A stretch of 64,000 nt of DNA from Humibacter albus DSM 18994 (lineage in GTDB: Bacteria > Actinomycetota > Actinomycetes > Actinomycetales > Microbacteriaceae), in assembly GCF_000421825.1 (NCBI RefSeq), contig NZ_ATXT01000013.1:372001-436000 (forward strand), given 5' to 3'. Under the pieces are notes generated by a model that saw only the letters and a list, made by a program, of their open reading frames with translations, made no database searches and was not told where the DNA came from. Position numbers and translations under genes: made by a program. Shown in pieces: positions 24,240 to 33,138 of this stretch (its first letter is position 1; the number at the start of each line of letters is the position of its first letter).

Positions 24240-24440
24240 GCGGCGCACGCTGATCGGCGCCTGCAGAGCGGCGGCGCGTTGAGCGGAGGTGCGCCGAGGG
24301 AGGTGCGCCGAGGGAGGTGCACCGAGTGACGGGGAGCTCTGAGTGACGGGGAGCTCTGAGCAGCGTGCATGGAACGGCGGCGGCGACCGAGCGGCACGCG
24401 CTGAGCGGGGTGCGCGGCGCGGGGTGCGCGGCGCGGCGGG
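24227..24440. repeat. Mosaic of tandem minisatellites after the GntR gene
   Basis: Successive short arrays fill this spacer: a 14-mer CGGCGCACACTGAG (24227, 24241, 24255, decaying) whose first copy includes the gene's stop codon; a 14-mer GGAGGTGCGCCGAG three times (24285-24326); a 17-mer TGACGGGGAGCTCTGAG twice (24327-24360); and a GGGGTGCGCGGCGC pair near 24405-24435. No gene is seen in 24240-24642. Confidence 0.85.
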
Positions 24441-24642
24441 TCACGAGGCGGGCGCGGGCATCCGTTCGTCGTGCCGCCACCCGCCGAACGCCCGTCGCTG
24501 GAGGCCTCGCACGAACACGACGGCGCCTCCGCGGCCCCCGACTATCCGGAACCTCCAACGGTCGTGACCCGCCGGATTTCCGGCCGTACACTGACTCGCG
24601 CGGTCGGGCAGGGTCGCCCGCCGAGTGAGGAGGGGTCCGCCG

Positions 24643-25812
24643 ATGGAGCGCGACATTTACGACGAGGATCACGAGGCGTTCCGCGACGTGGTGAAGGAGT
24701 TCATCAAGCGCTACGTCACGAACGAGGCGATACAGCGGTGGGATGCCGCAGGCGAAGTCGACCGCGACACCATGAAGGCCGCGGCCGAGACCGGACTGCT
24801 CGGCCTGTCGGTGCCGGAGGAGTTCGGTGGCGCGGGAATGCTGCAGGACTACCGCTTTCGCGCCGTGGTGGGCGAAGAGATCATCCGCGCGGGGGCGGGC
24901 TCGCTCGCCAGCGCGCTCGGCATTCAGGACGACCTCGCCGTTCCCTACATCGTGCACATGGGGACCGACGAGCAGAAGGCGAAGTGGCTGCCGCGCATGG
25001 CGACCGCTGAGGTGATCGGTGCGCTCGCGATGACGGAACCGGGTGCAGGGTCCGACCTGCGTGGCATCCGCACCACAGCGAAGCGGGTCGAGGGCGGCTA
25101 CGTCATCAACGGCGCGAAGACGTTCATCTCCAGCGGTGTGACGGCCGACATCGTCGTCACGTTCGTGAAGACGGGCGAGGGCAACCGACCGGATGCCTTC
25201 AGCATCGTCATCCTGGAAGACGGCATGGAGGGGTTCGAGCACAGCAAGAAGCTCGACAAGCTCGGCTTTCACGGGCACGATACGGCGGAGCTGTCGTTCA
25301 ACGACGTCTTCGTGCCCGAGGAGAACCTGCTGGGCGGGGTCGAGGGCCGCGGATTCGTGCAGCTCATGATGAACCTGCCGCTCGAGCGGCTCTCGATCGG
25401 CGTGGCCGGCGCCTGTGCGGCTCAGGCGGCGTTCGAGTGGACGCTGGACTACGTGAAGGAGCGCGAGGCGTTCGGCCATCGCATCGCCGACTTCCAGAAC
25501 ACCCGCTTCAAGCTGGCCGACATGGCCGCCACCGTGGATGCGATGTGGGCGTACATCGACCGCGCGCTGCTGCACTACCGGGACGGCAAGCTCTCGGCGG
25601 AAGAGGCGGCGAAGGTCAAGTTCTGGGCGACCGAACGCGAGTGGGAGGTGCTCGACACCGGGGTGCAGTTGCACGGCGGCTACGGCTACATGATGGAGTA
25701 CCCCATCACGCGGGCGTTCGCGGATGCCCGCGTGCACCGCATCTACGGCGGCACCAACGAGATCATGCGCGACATCGTCAGCCGTCAGTTGGCAGGCAAG
25801 CCGAAGCAGTAG
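24643..25812 (+). CDS. Acyl-CoA dehydrogenase
   Basis: FAD enzyme of 389 aa, full length. It has the flavin-binding stretch ALAMTEPGAGSDLRG near residue 130, FISSG, the LERLSIGVAGACAAQ helix and the C-terminal YGGTNEIMRDI, whose glutamate is the catalytic base in short- and medium-chain dehydrogenases. LHGGYGYM is the second family signature. The ATG (MERDIYDE) is chosen over GTG 24625 because GAGGAGG lies before it. Electrons from this enzyme pass to electron-transfer flavoprotein, whose genes lie 2.5 kb away with a cytochrome b gene between. The chain-length specificity is not evident. Confidence 0.93.
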   Translation: MERDIYDEDHEAFRDVVKEFIKRYVTNEAIQRWDAAGEVDRDTMKAAAETGLLGLSVPEEFGGAGMLQDYRFRAVVGEEIIRAGAGSLASALGIQDDLAVPYIVHMGTDEQKAKWLPRMATAEVIGALAMTEPGAGSDLRGIRTTAKRVEGGYVINGAKTFISSGVTADIVVTFVKTGEGNRPDAFSIVILEDGMEGFEHSKKLDKLGFHGHDTAELSFNDVFVPEENLLGGVEGRGFVQLMMNLPLERLSIGVAGACAAQAAFEWTLDYVKEREAFGHRIADFQNTRFKLADMAATVDAMWAYIDRALLHYRDGKLSAEEAAKVKFWATEREWEVLDTGVQLHGGYGYMMEYPITRAFADARVHRIYGGTNEIMRDIVSRQLAGKPKQ

Positions 25813-25853
25813 CACCGGCGGCCGGGCTGACGCGCAGACGGACAAGGCCGTAC

Positions 25854-25889
25854 GAGGGCCGCCTCAGGGGATCCCCTGGGGCGGCCCTC
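25854..25889. terminator. Large hairpin after the acyl-CoA dehydrogenase gene
   Basis: GAGGGCCGCC and GGCGGCCCTC enclose CAGGGGATCCCCTG, itself a palindrome, giving an almost unbroken 36-base dyad. It has no T-run but is stable enough to stop transcription. Confidence 0.65.
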
Positions 25890-25927
25890 GTCGTCCGACC
25901 GAGGCGGGCCGGAGGCTCCGCCCGTCC

Positions 25928-26029
25928 CGTCTCGTTCACGACCCCGTCTCGTTCACGACCTCGTCTCGTTCACGATCTCGTCTCGTTCACGACCTCGTGT
26001 CGTTCACGACCTCGTCTCGTTCACGACGT
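25928..26029. repeat. Tandem array, 17-bp unit, six copies
   Basis: Six head-to-tail copies of CGTCTCGTTCACGACCT-like units with one or two changes each. It lies in the gene-free spacer 25813-26246, between a terminator-like hairpin and a dispersed palindromic element. Confidence 0.9.
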
Positions 26030-26045
26030 CGTGTCACGTCGTGTC

Positions 26046-26124
26046 GCCGTCACTATTTCAGGTCATATCGGGTCACATCCATATATCCGCGGTCTGGCGC
26101 CGTACGTCCTGAAATAGTGACGGC
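26046..26124 (+). repeat. Dispersed palindromic element, family 1, copy A
   Basis: A 79-base element with perfect 17-base inverted ends (GCCGTCACTATTTCAGG, CCTGAAATAGTGACGGC) and an asymmetric core GGGTCACATCCATATATC. Three further copies occur at 54438, 54581 and, inverted, 55881. The AT-rich core contrasts with the surrounding GC-rich DNA. Confidence 0.9.
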
Positions 26125-26181
26125 GATGGCCGACCCGGTGTCTGATGAAGCCGACGGACTCTCCGGAGTTTCGAGGTCGGG

Positions 26182-26253
26182 TTCACTGAAGGTCAGCTAT
26201 TCACTGAACGTCAGTTATTCACTGAAGGTCAGCTATTCACCGAACGTCAGCGG
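26182..26253. repeat. Tandem array, 18-bp unit, overlapping a stop codon
   Basis: Four units of TTCACTGAAGGTCAGCTA type run from 26182 into the 3' end of the cytochrome b gene; the last copy (26236-26253) contains that gene's TGA. Confidence 0.88.
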
Positions 26254-28268
26254 CTGGAGACGGTGCCGAACACTCGCGCTATCGGTGCGATCACAGTGGG
26301 GCGGGCCGCGATCCAGGCTGCGGCGATCACGATCAGCGAGGCCACGAGCATCCAGAAGCCAGTCCAGTCGCCGGTGTATGCGTTCGGGTCGGTTGATCCG
26401 CGCGCCGCATACATGTGGTTCAGGTTGCGCAGCGCTCCGGTGGAGAACACGAGCGTGACGTGCACCATGATGAACGCCACGAAGTACAGCATGATCGGAA
26501 AGTGCAGCCGCCGCGCCCACTCGATCGGATACGCCGTGCCGAGCCGGGCAGCCTTCGAGGGCCACAGCCCCGACATGCGGAAGCCGGTAGCGGCCGCCAG
26601 CGGCGCCGCGAGGAACACCGTGGCGAAGTAGGCCAGCTGCTGCAGCGCGTTGTAGTCGACCCACCCGTTTTCCGTCGGCCAGTTCATCGACAGATATTGC
26701 AGCGTCGCCGACACGGCGTTCGGGAAGACGTCCCACGACGTGGGGACGATACGCATCCACTGGCCCGTCGAGAACAGGAGCACGACGAAGACGACGCCGT
26801 TGAGCATCCAGAACAGATCGAGGCCCTGGTGCAGCCACACGGTGATGCTGACCTTGTGCTGCGGATTCCTCTTCGACGTCCAGTACGCCGGCGGTCGCTT
26901 CTGCTGCCTCACCTGAATCCCCGACCGGATGATCAGCACCATCAGGAACACGTTGCAGAAGTGCTGCCAGCCGAGCCACGCCGGGATGCCCACGGGCGCG
27001 CTCTTCGGCAGCGGCGAGTCACCGGGGTACGTCTTCACGAAGTCCTGCAACGCCGGCAGCGACAGCACGCCGCGCACGATCGCCACCAGGAGCAGGGCGA
27101 GGCATGCCAACGCGACGCCGATGATGATCGTGGCGCCGATCCACTGCGCGGGTGAGTAGGGTCCGAACGTGCGTGCGGTGGCGGATGCCGTGGCCTTCGT
27201 CGCCGACTTCGCCGCTGGTCGCGAGGCGGTTGCCGGTGTGCGCCGAGGCGCGTGCGTGCGGGTGGGCGGCTGCGCGGGGACTGTGGGCGCGCCCGCCGCG
27301 GGCGGCGCCGAGGAAACTGGGCCCGCATCCCGGGTCGGCGGAGCGACGTCGGCCGCGGGCACGACGGGCACCGAGGGAACGGCCGGCGGTGCGGCAGGGG
27401 TCGGGACGGTCGCTTCGGACTCCGGAGATTTCGCCGCCGCCGTGGGCGCGGTTGCGGCATGCTCGGCCGCCCTTCCGGCGGGTTCTGCGGTCGTTCGCTT
27501 AGCGGTCGTGCGCTCCGGCTTGGCCTCGGGCGTGGTGCCTTCCGTGGTCGTGCGCTCTCCCGGGGCCGCGGCCACGGGTTGTCGTGCGGGTGCAGCCTGT
27601 GGCGCGGAGACCGACGCGACAGGGGGCCACGCTTCTGCTCCGGCACGGCGGGGAAGTCCGCGCCGCAGCGTGACGTCGACGACGTCTGCCGTAGCGACCG
27701 ATGCGGGAGCGAGGTCGGGCGTGGCGACCGCGGCGGTGTGTTCGCGCGCTGCCGCTACGGGCGCCGCCCCGGCCACTGTCGGAGAGGAGGAAGCCGCGGT
27801 GCTTGCATCGGCAGTCGGCGGCGCCACATCCTCCACGACCGCTTCCGGCACGTGGGGACCAGCGGATGACGCAGCGCCCACATCGATGGGCGGCCAAGGT
27901 TCGGCTCCCGGTCGCCGAGGGAGGCCGCGGCGGATCCGCGGTGCAGCGCCGGCGGTCGCGGCGCTCGCGGTCGCGGCGCCTGCAACGGCGGCGCTCACGG
28001 TCGTAGCGCCTGCGGCGACGTCTGTTGCAGCGGAGGCGGAGGGCCCGACCTCCGTCGCCGGCGCGGACCCGTGCGGAGCCAGTGTGTTCCTTGTGACGCC
28101 GACCGCCTCGGGTGCAGGCGGCGCGGGGGAGGGCGCTGGCGTGGCATCCATCTCGCCTGCGCTGGCCGCGACTGGCGAGACGCCGGCGGCATTCGCAGGC
28201 GGCCACGGCTCGCCGCCGGGGTACCGGGGGAGCCCTCGTCGAAGTGAACCGGCGGGCACGGGCGTCAC
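26247..28268 (-). CDS. Cytochrome b-type membrane protein with repeated N-terminal motif
   Basis: Protein of 673 aa. Residues 1-370 are a disordered Ala/Pro/Thr-rich region holding three copies of a motif RRGLPRxPGxExWPP (near residues 9, 113 and 205). The C-terminal ~300 residues have about five helices with the histidines expected of a b561/hydrogenase-type cytochrome b, for example WQHFCNVFLM, WLHQGLDLFW and RLHFPIML. Its start overlaps the etfA stop by four bases, so it is made with EtfAB. I infer that it passes electrons from ETF towards the quinone pool or another membrane acceptor, with the repeated motif as a possible docking tail. No ETF-quinone oxidoreductase is nearby. Confidence 0.82.
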   Translation of the reverse strand: MTPVPAGSLRRGLPRYPGGEPWPPANAAGVSPVAASAGEMDATPAPSPAPPAPEAVGVTRNTLAPHGSAPATEVGPSASAATDVAAGATTVSAAVAGAATASAATAGAAPRIRRGLPRRPGAEPWPPIDVGAASSAGPHVPEAVVEDVAPPTADASTAASSSPTVAGAAPVAAAREHTAAVATPDLAPASVATADVVDVTLRRGLPRRAGAEAWPPVASVSAPQAAPARQPVAAAPGERTTTEGTTPEAKPERTTAKRTTAEPAGRAAEHAATAPTAAAKSPESEATVPTPAAPPAVPSVPVVPAADVAPPTRDAGPVSSAPPAAGAPTVPAQPPTRTHAPRRTPATASRPAAKSATKATASATARTFGPYSPAQWIGATIIIGVALACLALLLVAIVRGVLSLPALQDFVKTYPGDSPLPKSAPVGIPAWLGWQHFCNVFLMVLIIRSGIQVRQQKRPPAYWTSKRNPQHKVSITVWLHQGLDLFWMLNGVVFVVLLFSTGQWMRIVPTSWDVFPNAVSATLQYLSMNWPTENGWVDYNALQQLAYFATVFLAAPLAAATGFRMSGLWPSKAARLGTAYPIEWARRLHFPIMLYFVAFIMVHVTLVFSTGALRNLNHMYAARGSTDPNAYTGDWTGFWMLVASLIVIAAAWIAARPTVIAPIARVFGTVSSR

Positions 28269-29248
28269 TTCGACTTCGCCTCGAGCGCCGCGATCAGCTG
28301 CGGCACGACGGTGAACACGTCGCCCACGACGCCGAAGTCGGCGATGTCGAAGATGGGGGCGTCGGCATCCTTGTTGATCGCCACGATGGTCTTGGCCGTC
28401 TGCATGCCGGCCTTGTGCTGGATGGCGCCCGAGATGCCCAGTGCCACGTACAACTGCGGCGACACGGAGACCCCGGTCTGGCCCACTTGGTGCGACTGCG
28501 GGATGTACCCCGCGTCGACCGCGGCACGGGAGGCGCCGACGGCTGCGCCGAGCGCGTCGGCGAGTTGGTCGACGAGCGCGAACTTGTCTGCCGACCCGAG
28601 CCCGCGCCCACCGGAGACGACTTTGGCGGCGCCGCGCAGATCGGGGCGCGACGAGGCGGCTTCGAGCGGCTCGAACGACTCCACCGCGGCAGCGGGACGA
28701 CCGGATGCCTGCACCTGCAGCGCAGAGACCGCCGGCGTCGCGACGGGCTCGGCTCGGGCATCCACGGCGCCCTGGCGCACCGTGACGACCGGGGCAGCGA
28801 ACGTGGCGGCGGACACCGTGGTGTAGGCGCCACCGAAGACGGAGTGGTGCGCGACGATGCCCTCGTCGTCACGCTCCACTGCGACCGCGTCGACGCTCAC
28901 CGCGGCGCCGGTGCGCGCGGCGAAGCGGGCAGCGGCATCCCGCCCCTCGACGGAGTGCGAAGCCAGAACGGCGACGGGGTGCACGAGTTCGGATGCCGCG
29001 GCCAGCGCGTCGACGATCGGCACGATGAGCGCGCCGGGGTCGGCGTCGGCGGTGAGCACTGTGCCGGCGCCGAGGGCGGCCGCACCCTGGGCCAGGGTGG
29101 CGTGGCTGTCGGCGGGCGCGACGAGCAGTGCCACCGGGGAGCCGATGCCGGTGGCCGCGCCCAGCAGGCCGGCGTTCGTCTTGGCCAGTGCGCCGTCGGG
29201 CGTGACCTCGAGCAGGACGAGCACGGAGTCGGCGGGGAAGTCGGTCAT
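28265..29248 (-). CDS. etfA: Electron-transfer flavoprotein alpha subunit
   Basis: Subunit of 327 aa that carries the redox FAD. The C-terminal FAD domain is diagnostic: VVSGGRGLGSADKF, then QVGQTGVSVSPQLYVALGIS and AIQHKAGM with INKDADAPIF. The N-terminal domain is the usual alpha/beta fold. It follows etfB by nine bases and overlaps the cytochrome b gene. With EtfB it accepts electrons from acyl-CoA dehydrogenases such as the one at 24643. The order etfB-etfA-cytochrome b suggests one electron-transfer unit. Confidence 0.95.
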   Translation of the reverse strand: MTDFPADSVLVLLEVTPDGALAKTNAGLLGAATGIGSPVALLVAPADSHATLAQGAAALGAGTVLTADADPGALIVPIVDALAAASELVHPVAVLASHSVEGRDAAARFAARTGAAVSVDAVAVERDDEGIVAHHSVFGGAYTTVSAATFAAPVVTVRQGAVDARAEPVATPAVSALQVQASGRPAAAVESFEPLEAASSRPDLRGAAKVVSGGRGLGSADKFALVDQLADALGAAVGASRAAVDAGYIPQSHQVGQTGVSVSPQLYVALGISGAIQHKAGMQTAKTIVAINKDADAPIFDIADFGVVGDVFTVVPQLIAALEAKSK

Positions 29249-29257
29249 GTCGTTCTC

Positions 29258-30034
29258 CTACGCGAGCCGGTTGGCGATCAGGTACTCGGCGAGCTGGGTG
29301 CCGGCGTCGCCCTCGTCGACGATCTTCACGCCGGCCGCCCGCGGCGGGCGCTCGGCGGCCGAGACGACGATGGAGCGCGGCACGTCGTAGCGCTCGGCGT
29401 CGACGCCGAGGTCGGCCGCGGTGAGCGTCTCGACCGGCTTCTTCTTCGCCGCCATCACGCCCTTGAAGCTGGCGATGCGCGCCGCGGGCAGCGCCTCGGT
29501 GAGCGAGACCACGGCGGGCAGAGGCGCCGACACGGTGGCCGTTCCGTACTCCGTGGAACGGGTACCGGCGACCCTGTCGTCGGCGATGGTGACGGCGGAG
29601 AGCGACGTGAGCTGCGGGGCATCCAGAAGCTCGGCGAGCATCGCCGGGAGCATGCCGGCGGAGCCGTCGGTGGACTTCTCGCCGGCGATCACGAGGTCGA
29701 ACCCGGTGCGCTTCAGCGCGGCGGCGAGCACCTCCGCCGTGAGAGTGAGGTCGGCGCCCAGCAGCAGTTCGTCGCTGATGTGCACGGCCGACGACGCCCC
29801 CAGTGCGAGCGCCTTGCGCACGGTGGCCATCGCGGATTCGGGCGCCATCGTCATGAGCACGATGTTCGTCTGTGGATGCTCGTCCGCATACGCCAGCACC
29901 GCCTCCAGCGCCCGCTCGTCCACCTCGTCGAGCACCGCATCGACCGCTTCGCGGTCGGCCAGCCCGGTCTCCAGAGATAGTGCCCGGTCGCCGTAGGTGT
30001 CGGGCACCTCTTTGATGAGCACGACGATGTTCAC
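29258..30034 (-). CDS. etfB: Electron-transfer flavoprotein beta subunit
   Basis: Subunit of 258 aa that binds AMP and contacts the dehydrogenase partner. Characteristic stretches are IVVLIKEVPDTYGDR at the N terminus, DEVDERALE, GEKSTDGSAGMLPAMLAE in the nucleotide-binding region, and FKGVMAAKKKPVETL near the end, which includes the recognition loop region. It is the first gene of the leftward etfB-etfA-cytochrome b unit. Nothing unusual is seen in it. Confidence 0.95.
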   Translation of the reverse strand: MNIVVLIKEVPDTYGDRALSLETGLADREAVDAVLDEVDERALEAVLAYADEHPQTNIVLMTMAPESAMATVRKALALGASSAVHISDELLLGADLTLTAEVLAAALKRTGFDLVIAGEKSTDGSAGMLPAMLAELLDAPQLTSLSAVTIADDRVAGTRSTEYGTATVSAPLPAVVSLTEALPAARIASFKGVMAAKKKPVETLTAADLGVDAERYDVPRSIVVSAAERPPRAAGVKIVDEGDAGTQLAEYLIANRLA

Positions 30035-30240
30035 GCCTGTTCACGTCCTCTCGCGGTCGTCGTCGACTGCGGGCTCGCCGCCGCACGCGGCCGACGGATG
30101 CCCCCGTTCGCAGGCTATAGCGTCGCCGCTCGCGGGTGCACGTCATGTATGGGGCGGCTCCATATCGGCACCGGCGGGATGTGGCGGCGACTGTGGGATG
30201 TCGCCTACGCGGGCCGCCGCTCCCGTCGCGCGTCCGTCGC

Positions 30241-30316
30241 CTCGTGAGACATACGTCTTCGGCCGAGACATACCTCCTGGCGGCCTGTCTCAGCCGAGGA
30301 GGTATGTCTCGTGAGG
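30241..30316 (-). repeat. Dispersed palindromic element, family 2, copy 1
   Basis: A ~70-base element with GAGACATAC at one end and GTATGTCTC at the other, and a nested 13-base dyad GAGACATACCTCC/GGAGGTATGTCTC (30265-30277, 30298-30310). Its reverse complement matches the element at 42845-42909 along its length. It lies in the 366-base spacer between etfB and the UbiA-type gene, which otherwise shows no gene. Confidence 0.85.
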
Positions 30317-30400
30317 ACGAGTGGCGCTGGGCAGGAGTACGGCGTACCACCGGGGTACGGTCGCTTGGCGCCTCCGCCCGCCGTGCGGAAAGATCGTCGG

Positions 30401-31303
30401 GTGACGATCGGCGCGCAATCCCGCCCGGGCGATGCGGCCCCGCGGCTCGGCTGGCACATGGTGCCGCTCGTGTTCGCCGAATGCCGGCCCGTCGTGCTCG
30501 TCATGTTCGCGCTGCGGTTCGTCGCCGGTGCCTCGCTCGGCGCTCCCGGCGGCTGGATCGCCCTGGATGCTCGCGCCTGGCTCGTCGTCGTCGTGGGCGT
30601 GCTCTCATGGACCGCCGTCACGGCCGCCGTCTACCTCTACAACGGCATCGCCGACATGCCCGGCGACAGGCTGAACGGTTCGCGACGGCCGCTGGCGAGC
30701 GGGCGCCTGCCGCTGCGGATCGCGGTGATCTGGTGCGCCGGGTTCGCCGTAGTGGGCATCCTGCTGGGCGCCACGCTGGGGGTCTGGTTCACGGCATCCG
30801 TCATCGCCTCGCTGCTGATCGGCTGGTGGTACTCCGCGGGCCGGTTCGCCGCGACCAAGCACGTGTGGTCGGCGGCTCTCGTGATCGGGCTCGGTGGCAT
30901 CCTCACGTACACCGCGGGGCTCCACGCGGCCGGCGGCATTCTCAGCCCGCAGACACTGGCGATCGCGGTGCTGCTGTCGCTGTGGATGTCTGTGGCCGGC
31001 AACACGAAAGACCTCGGCGACATCGTCGGTGACCGCGAGGCCGGCCGCCGCACGCTGCCCGTGATGGTGGGCATGCGTCCGGCCTCCTGGCTGGTCTCCG
31101 CTGCCTGCGTGCTCGTCGGCCTAGCCGGCTTCGCGATCCCGTCGCTCGCCGGTCGCCTGGTCGCCGGATGTTTCGTGCTCGCCGGCGCCGCCATGCTGGC
31201 GATGACCGCCCGCGGACGCGATCTGGGATCGAAACGCATGATGTACGCGGTGTTCATGGTGAGTCAGCTGGCGGCCAATCTGGTGATCGTGGCGATGGCG
31301 TGA
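30401..31303 (+). CDS. UbiA-family prenyltransferase
   Basis: Integral membrane protein of 300 aa with about eight helices. Both prenyl-diphosphate/Mg sites are present: NGIADMPGDRLNGSRRPLA after helix 2 (NxxxD...D form) and GNTKDLGDIVGDREAGRRTLP after helix 6. Such enzymes attach isoprenoid chains to aromatic or other acceptors in quinone, haem or lipid synthesis. GTG 30401 is chosen because the upstream GTG at 30311 lies inside a palindromic repeat; ATG 30458 is also possible. No quinone-pathway neighbours allow the acceptor to be named. Confidence 0.85.
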   Translation: MTIGAQSRPGDAAPRLGWHMVPLVFAECRPVVLVMFALRFVAGASLGAPGGWIALDARAWLVVVVGVLSWTAVTAAVYLYNGIADMPGDRLNGSRRPLASGRLPLRIAVIWCAGFAVVGILLGATLGVWFTASVIASLLIGWWYSAGRFAATKHVWSAALVIGLGGILTYTAGLHAAGGILSPQTLAIAVLLSLWMSVAGNTKDLGDIVGDREAGRRTLPVMVGMRPASWLVSAACVLVGLAGFAIPSLAGRLVAGCFVLAGAAMLAMTARGRDLGSKRMMYAVFMVSQLAANLVIVAMA

Positions 31304-31339
31304 GCGGCGCGCACGAGAGTCACGGGGGAGTGTGACGGC

Positions 31340-32383
31340 ATGAGGATCAGCAGGGATGCCCTCGGTGTCGTTCTCGAGCACGTCTACACCCGGATGCGCG
31401 AGGGCCTGATCGCGGCGGAGAGTCCGCTTCTCGAGGACGACGAGCTCGAAGAGGGTCTGCGCGACCAGGTGCGGTTCCTCATCGGCGCGACCTTCTCCCA
31501 GCTCGGGTTCACTGTCGACGCGAGCCCCGATGAGGCCGACGAGCGCGGCACCGACGTCGGCGTGGCGCGCGCGGCGCAGCACGTGCATCCCGCGGAGAGC
31601 CTCCAGGCAGCACGCCTGCTCTTCTCGGCGGCCTTGCCGAGTGTGCGCCAGGCCATCCAGGATGCCGGTCACTCCGTCTCGCAGCAGGCGGTCGCGGTCG
31701 CGCTGAGCGACCAGATCTTCCGCCTGCTCACCTCGGCGGCGCTGTCGTACGTGGGCGTGCTGCTCAATCGGATCACGGCCGTGCAGCGCGAGGAACGGGT
31801 GTCCATCGCCCGCGACCTGCACGACCGGGTCGCGCACACGCTCGCCTCCGGGCTCATGAAGCTCGACCTCGCCGACAGTCATCCCGAGGAGGACGGCGCG
31901 GAGGCGACTCGGGTCGGCGCGCACGAGCTCCTCCATCAGGCTCTCGGCGAAGCGCAGACCATCGCCATGGAGCTGCGGCAGGTCACCGGGTCGCGCTCCC
32001 TGCGGGAATCGGTGGAGCTCTACCTGGCCGAGGCGGGCATCCACGACATCGCGTTCGAAGTCTCCGAGTCCGGCGAGCCGCGCATGCTCAGGGATACACC
32101 CCGGGATCAGGTGTTCCTCATCATCCGCGAGGCGCTGCGCAACTCGTTCGCGCACGCACAGGCATCCGTGGTGGGAGTGCACCTGAACTGGGACTCCGCC
32201 CAGCTGACGGTCGACGTGTGGGATGATGGCCGCGGCTTCAGCCCGTTGCGCATCCGCCCTGGAGCCATGGGCTTGGTCGGGATGCGCGAACGCTCGGAGT
32301 TGATCGGGGCATCCTTCGTCCTCGGCTCGACGCCCGGCGATGGTACGCGGATCGTCGTGGAAGTGCCCTATGCCAACGACTGA
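31340..32383 (+). CDS. Cytosolic NarL-type sensor histidine kinase
   Basis: Histidine kinase of 347 aa. A helical N-terminal input region (~145 residues) has no membrane segment. The HisKA_3 dimerisation motif EERVSIARDLHDRVAHTLAS places the phosphorylated residue at His161. The ATPase domain has REALRNSFAHA (N box), DDGRGF and GLVGMRERSELIGA (G boxes). The response regulator gene starts within the last 14 bases, so kinase and regulator form one unit. The signal is unknown. It starts 36 bases after the UbiA gene and may be co-transcribed with it. Confidence 0.92.
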   Translation: MRISRDALGVVLEHVYTRMREGLIAAESPLLEDDELEEGLRDQVRFLIGATFSQLGFTVDASPDEADERGTDVGVARAAQHVHPAESLQAARLLFSAALPSVRQAIQDAGHSVSQQAVAVALSDQIFRLLTSAALSYVGVLLNRITAVQREERVSIARDLHDRVAHTLASGLMKLDLADSHPEEDGAEATRVGAHELLHQALGEAQTIAMELRQVTGSRSLRESVELYLAEAGIHDIAFEVSESGEPRMLRDTPRDQVFLIIREALRNSFAHAQASVVGVHLNWDSAQLTVDVWDDGRGFSPLRIRPGAMGLVGMRERSELIGASFVLGSTPGDGTRIVVEVPYAND

Positions 32384-33074
32384 GAAGTCAGGAGCGCCGA
32401 CATCGGGAACGCCGGGGCGGGGAGCGACATCCTCAGCGGCTGAGTCGGGATCGCCGACGTCAGAAACGCGGGCGCCGATCAGCGCCGTGCTCATCGACGA
32501 CCATCGCGTGTTCCTGGATGCCTTCGGCAACCTGCTCGCACACGACGGACGCATCCAGGTGGTCGCCTCCGCCGCCACGACGGCCGATGGTGTCGACGAG
32601 GTGGGCCGGCACCGCCCCGAGCTGGTCATTCTCGACGTGGAGGTGGACGGCACGCCCGTCGAGCACACGCTGCGCAGGATTCAGCGCGTCTCGCCGGGAT
32701 CGGCGGTGGTCATCGTGACCATGCACAATCACGCGCCGCTGCGCGACATGCTGCTGCGGTCGGGCGCCCGGGCGTTCTTGAGCAAGTCCACATCGGGGGC
32801 GGCGCTCATCGACTCGCTGGTCGAGGCCGTGGCGACGCCGCCGGCGCAGGGTGCGAAGCGTCCGGTGAGCGCACAGCCCGAGCCGCTCACCGACCGGGAG
32901 AACGAGGTGCTTCACCTGATCAGCCTGGCGCAGTCCAACAAGCAGATCGCTGAGCAGCTCGGCATCACCGAGTCGACCGTGAAGCGTCACGCGAACAGCA
33001 TCTTCGTCAAGCTCGGCGCCACCTCGCGCCTCGAGGCCGTGCGCAAGGCGGCGGATCGGGGCCTGCTGGCGTAG
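32370..33074 (+). CDS. NarL/LuxR-type response regulator
   Basis: Regulator of 234 aa with an unstructured N-terminal ~35 residues (Ser/Thr/Gly-rich), then a receiver with the acidic pair IDDH, phosphoacceptor Asp89 in VILDV, and the lysine in LSKSTSG. The LuxR HTH follows (PLTDRENEVLHLISLAQSNKQIAEQLGITESTVKRHANSIFVKLG). The ATG at 32370 is the first usable start and overlaps the kinase gene. It should be phosphorylated by that kinase. The targets are unknown. Confidence 0.92.
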   Translation: MPTTEKSGAPTSGTPGRGATSSAAESGSPTSETRAPISAVLIDDHRVFLDAFGNLLAHDGRIQVVASAATTADGVDEVGRHRPELVILDVEVDGTPVEHTLRRIQRVSPGSAVVIVTMHNHAPLRDMLLRSGARAFLSKSTSGAALIDSLVEAVATPPAQGAKRPVSAQPEPLTDRENEVLHLISLAQSNKQIAEQLGITESTVKRHANSIFVKLGATSRLEAVRKAADRGLLA

Positions 33075-33081
33075 GCCGTGT

Positions 33082-33134
<53 letters not shown>

Positions 33135-33138
33135 GCGC

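Noticed and set aside
24227-24440. CRISPR array
   Set aside because: Repeats here and in the other arrays are directly adjacent with no unique spacers, and no cas genes are present.
28112-29980. 622-codon plus-strand frame opposite etfA/etfB
   Set aside because: EtfA and EtfB are unmistakable on the minus strand; the opposite frame is low-complexity Arg/Gly/Asp.
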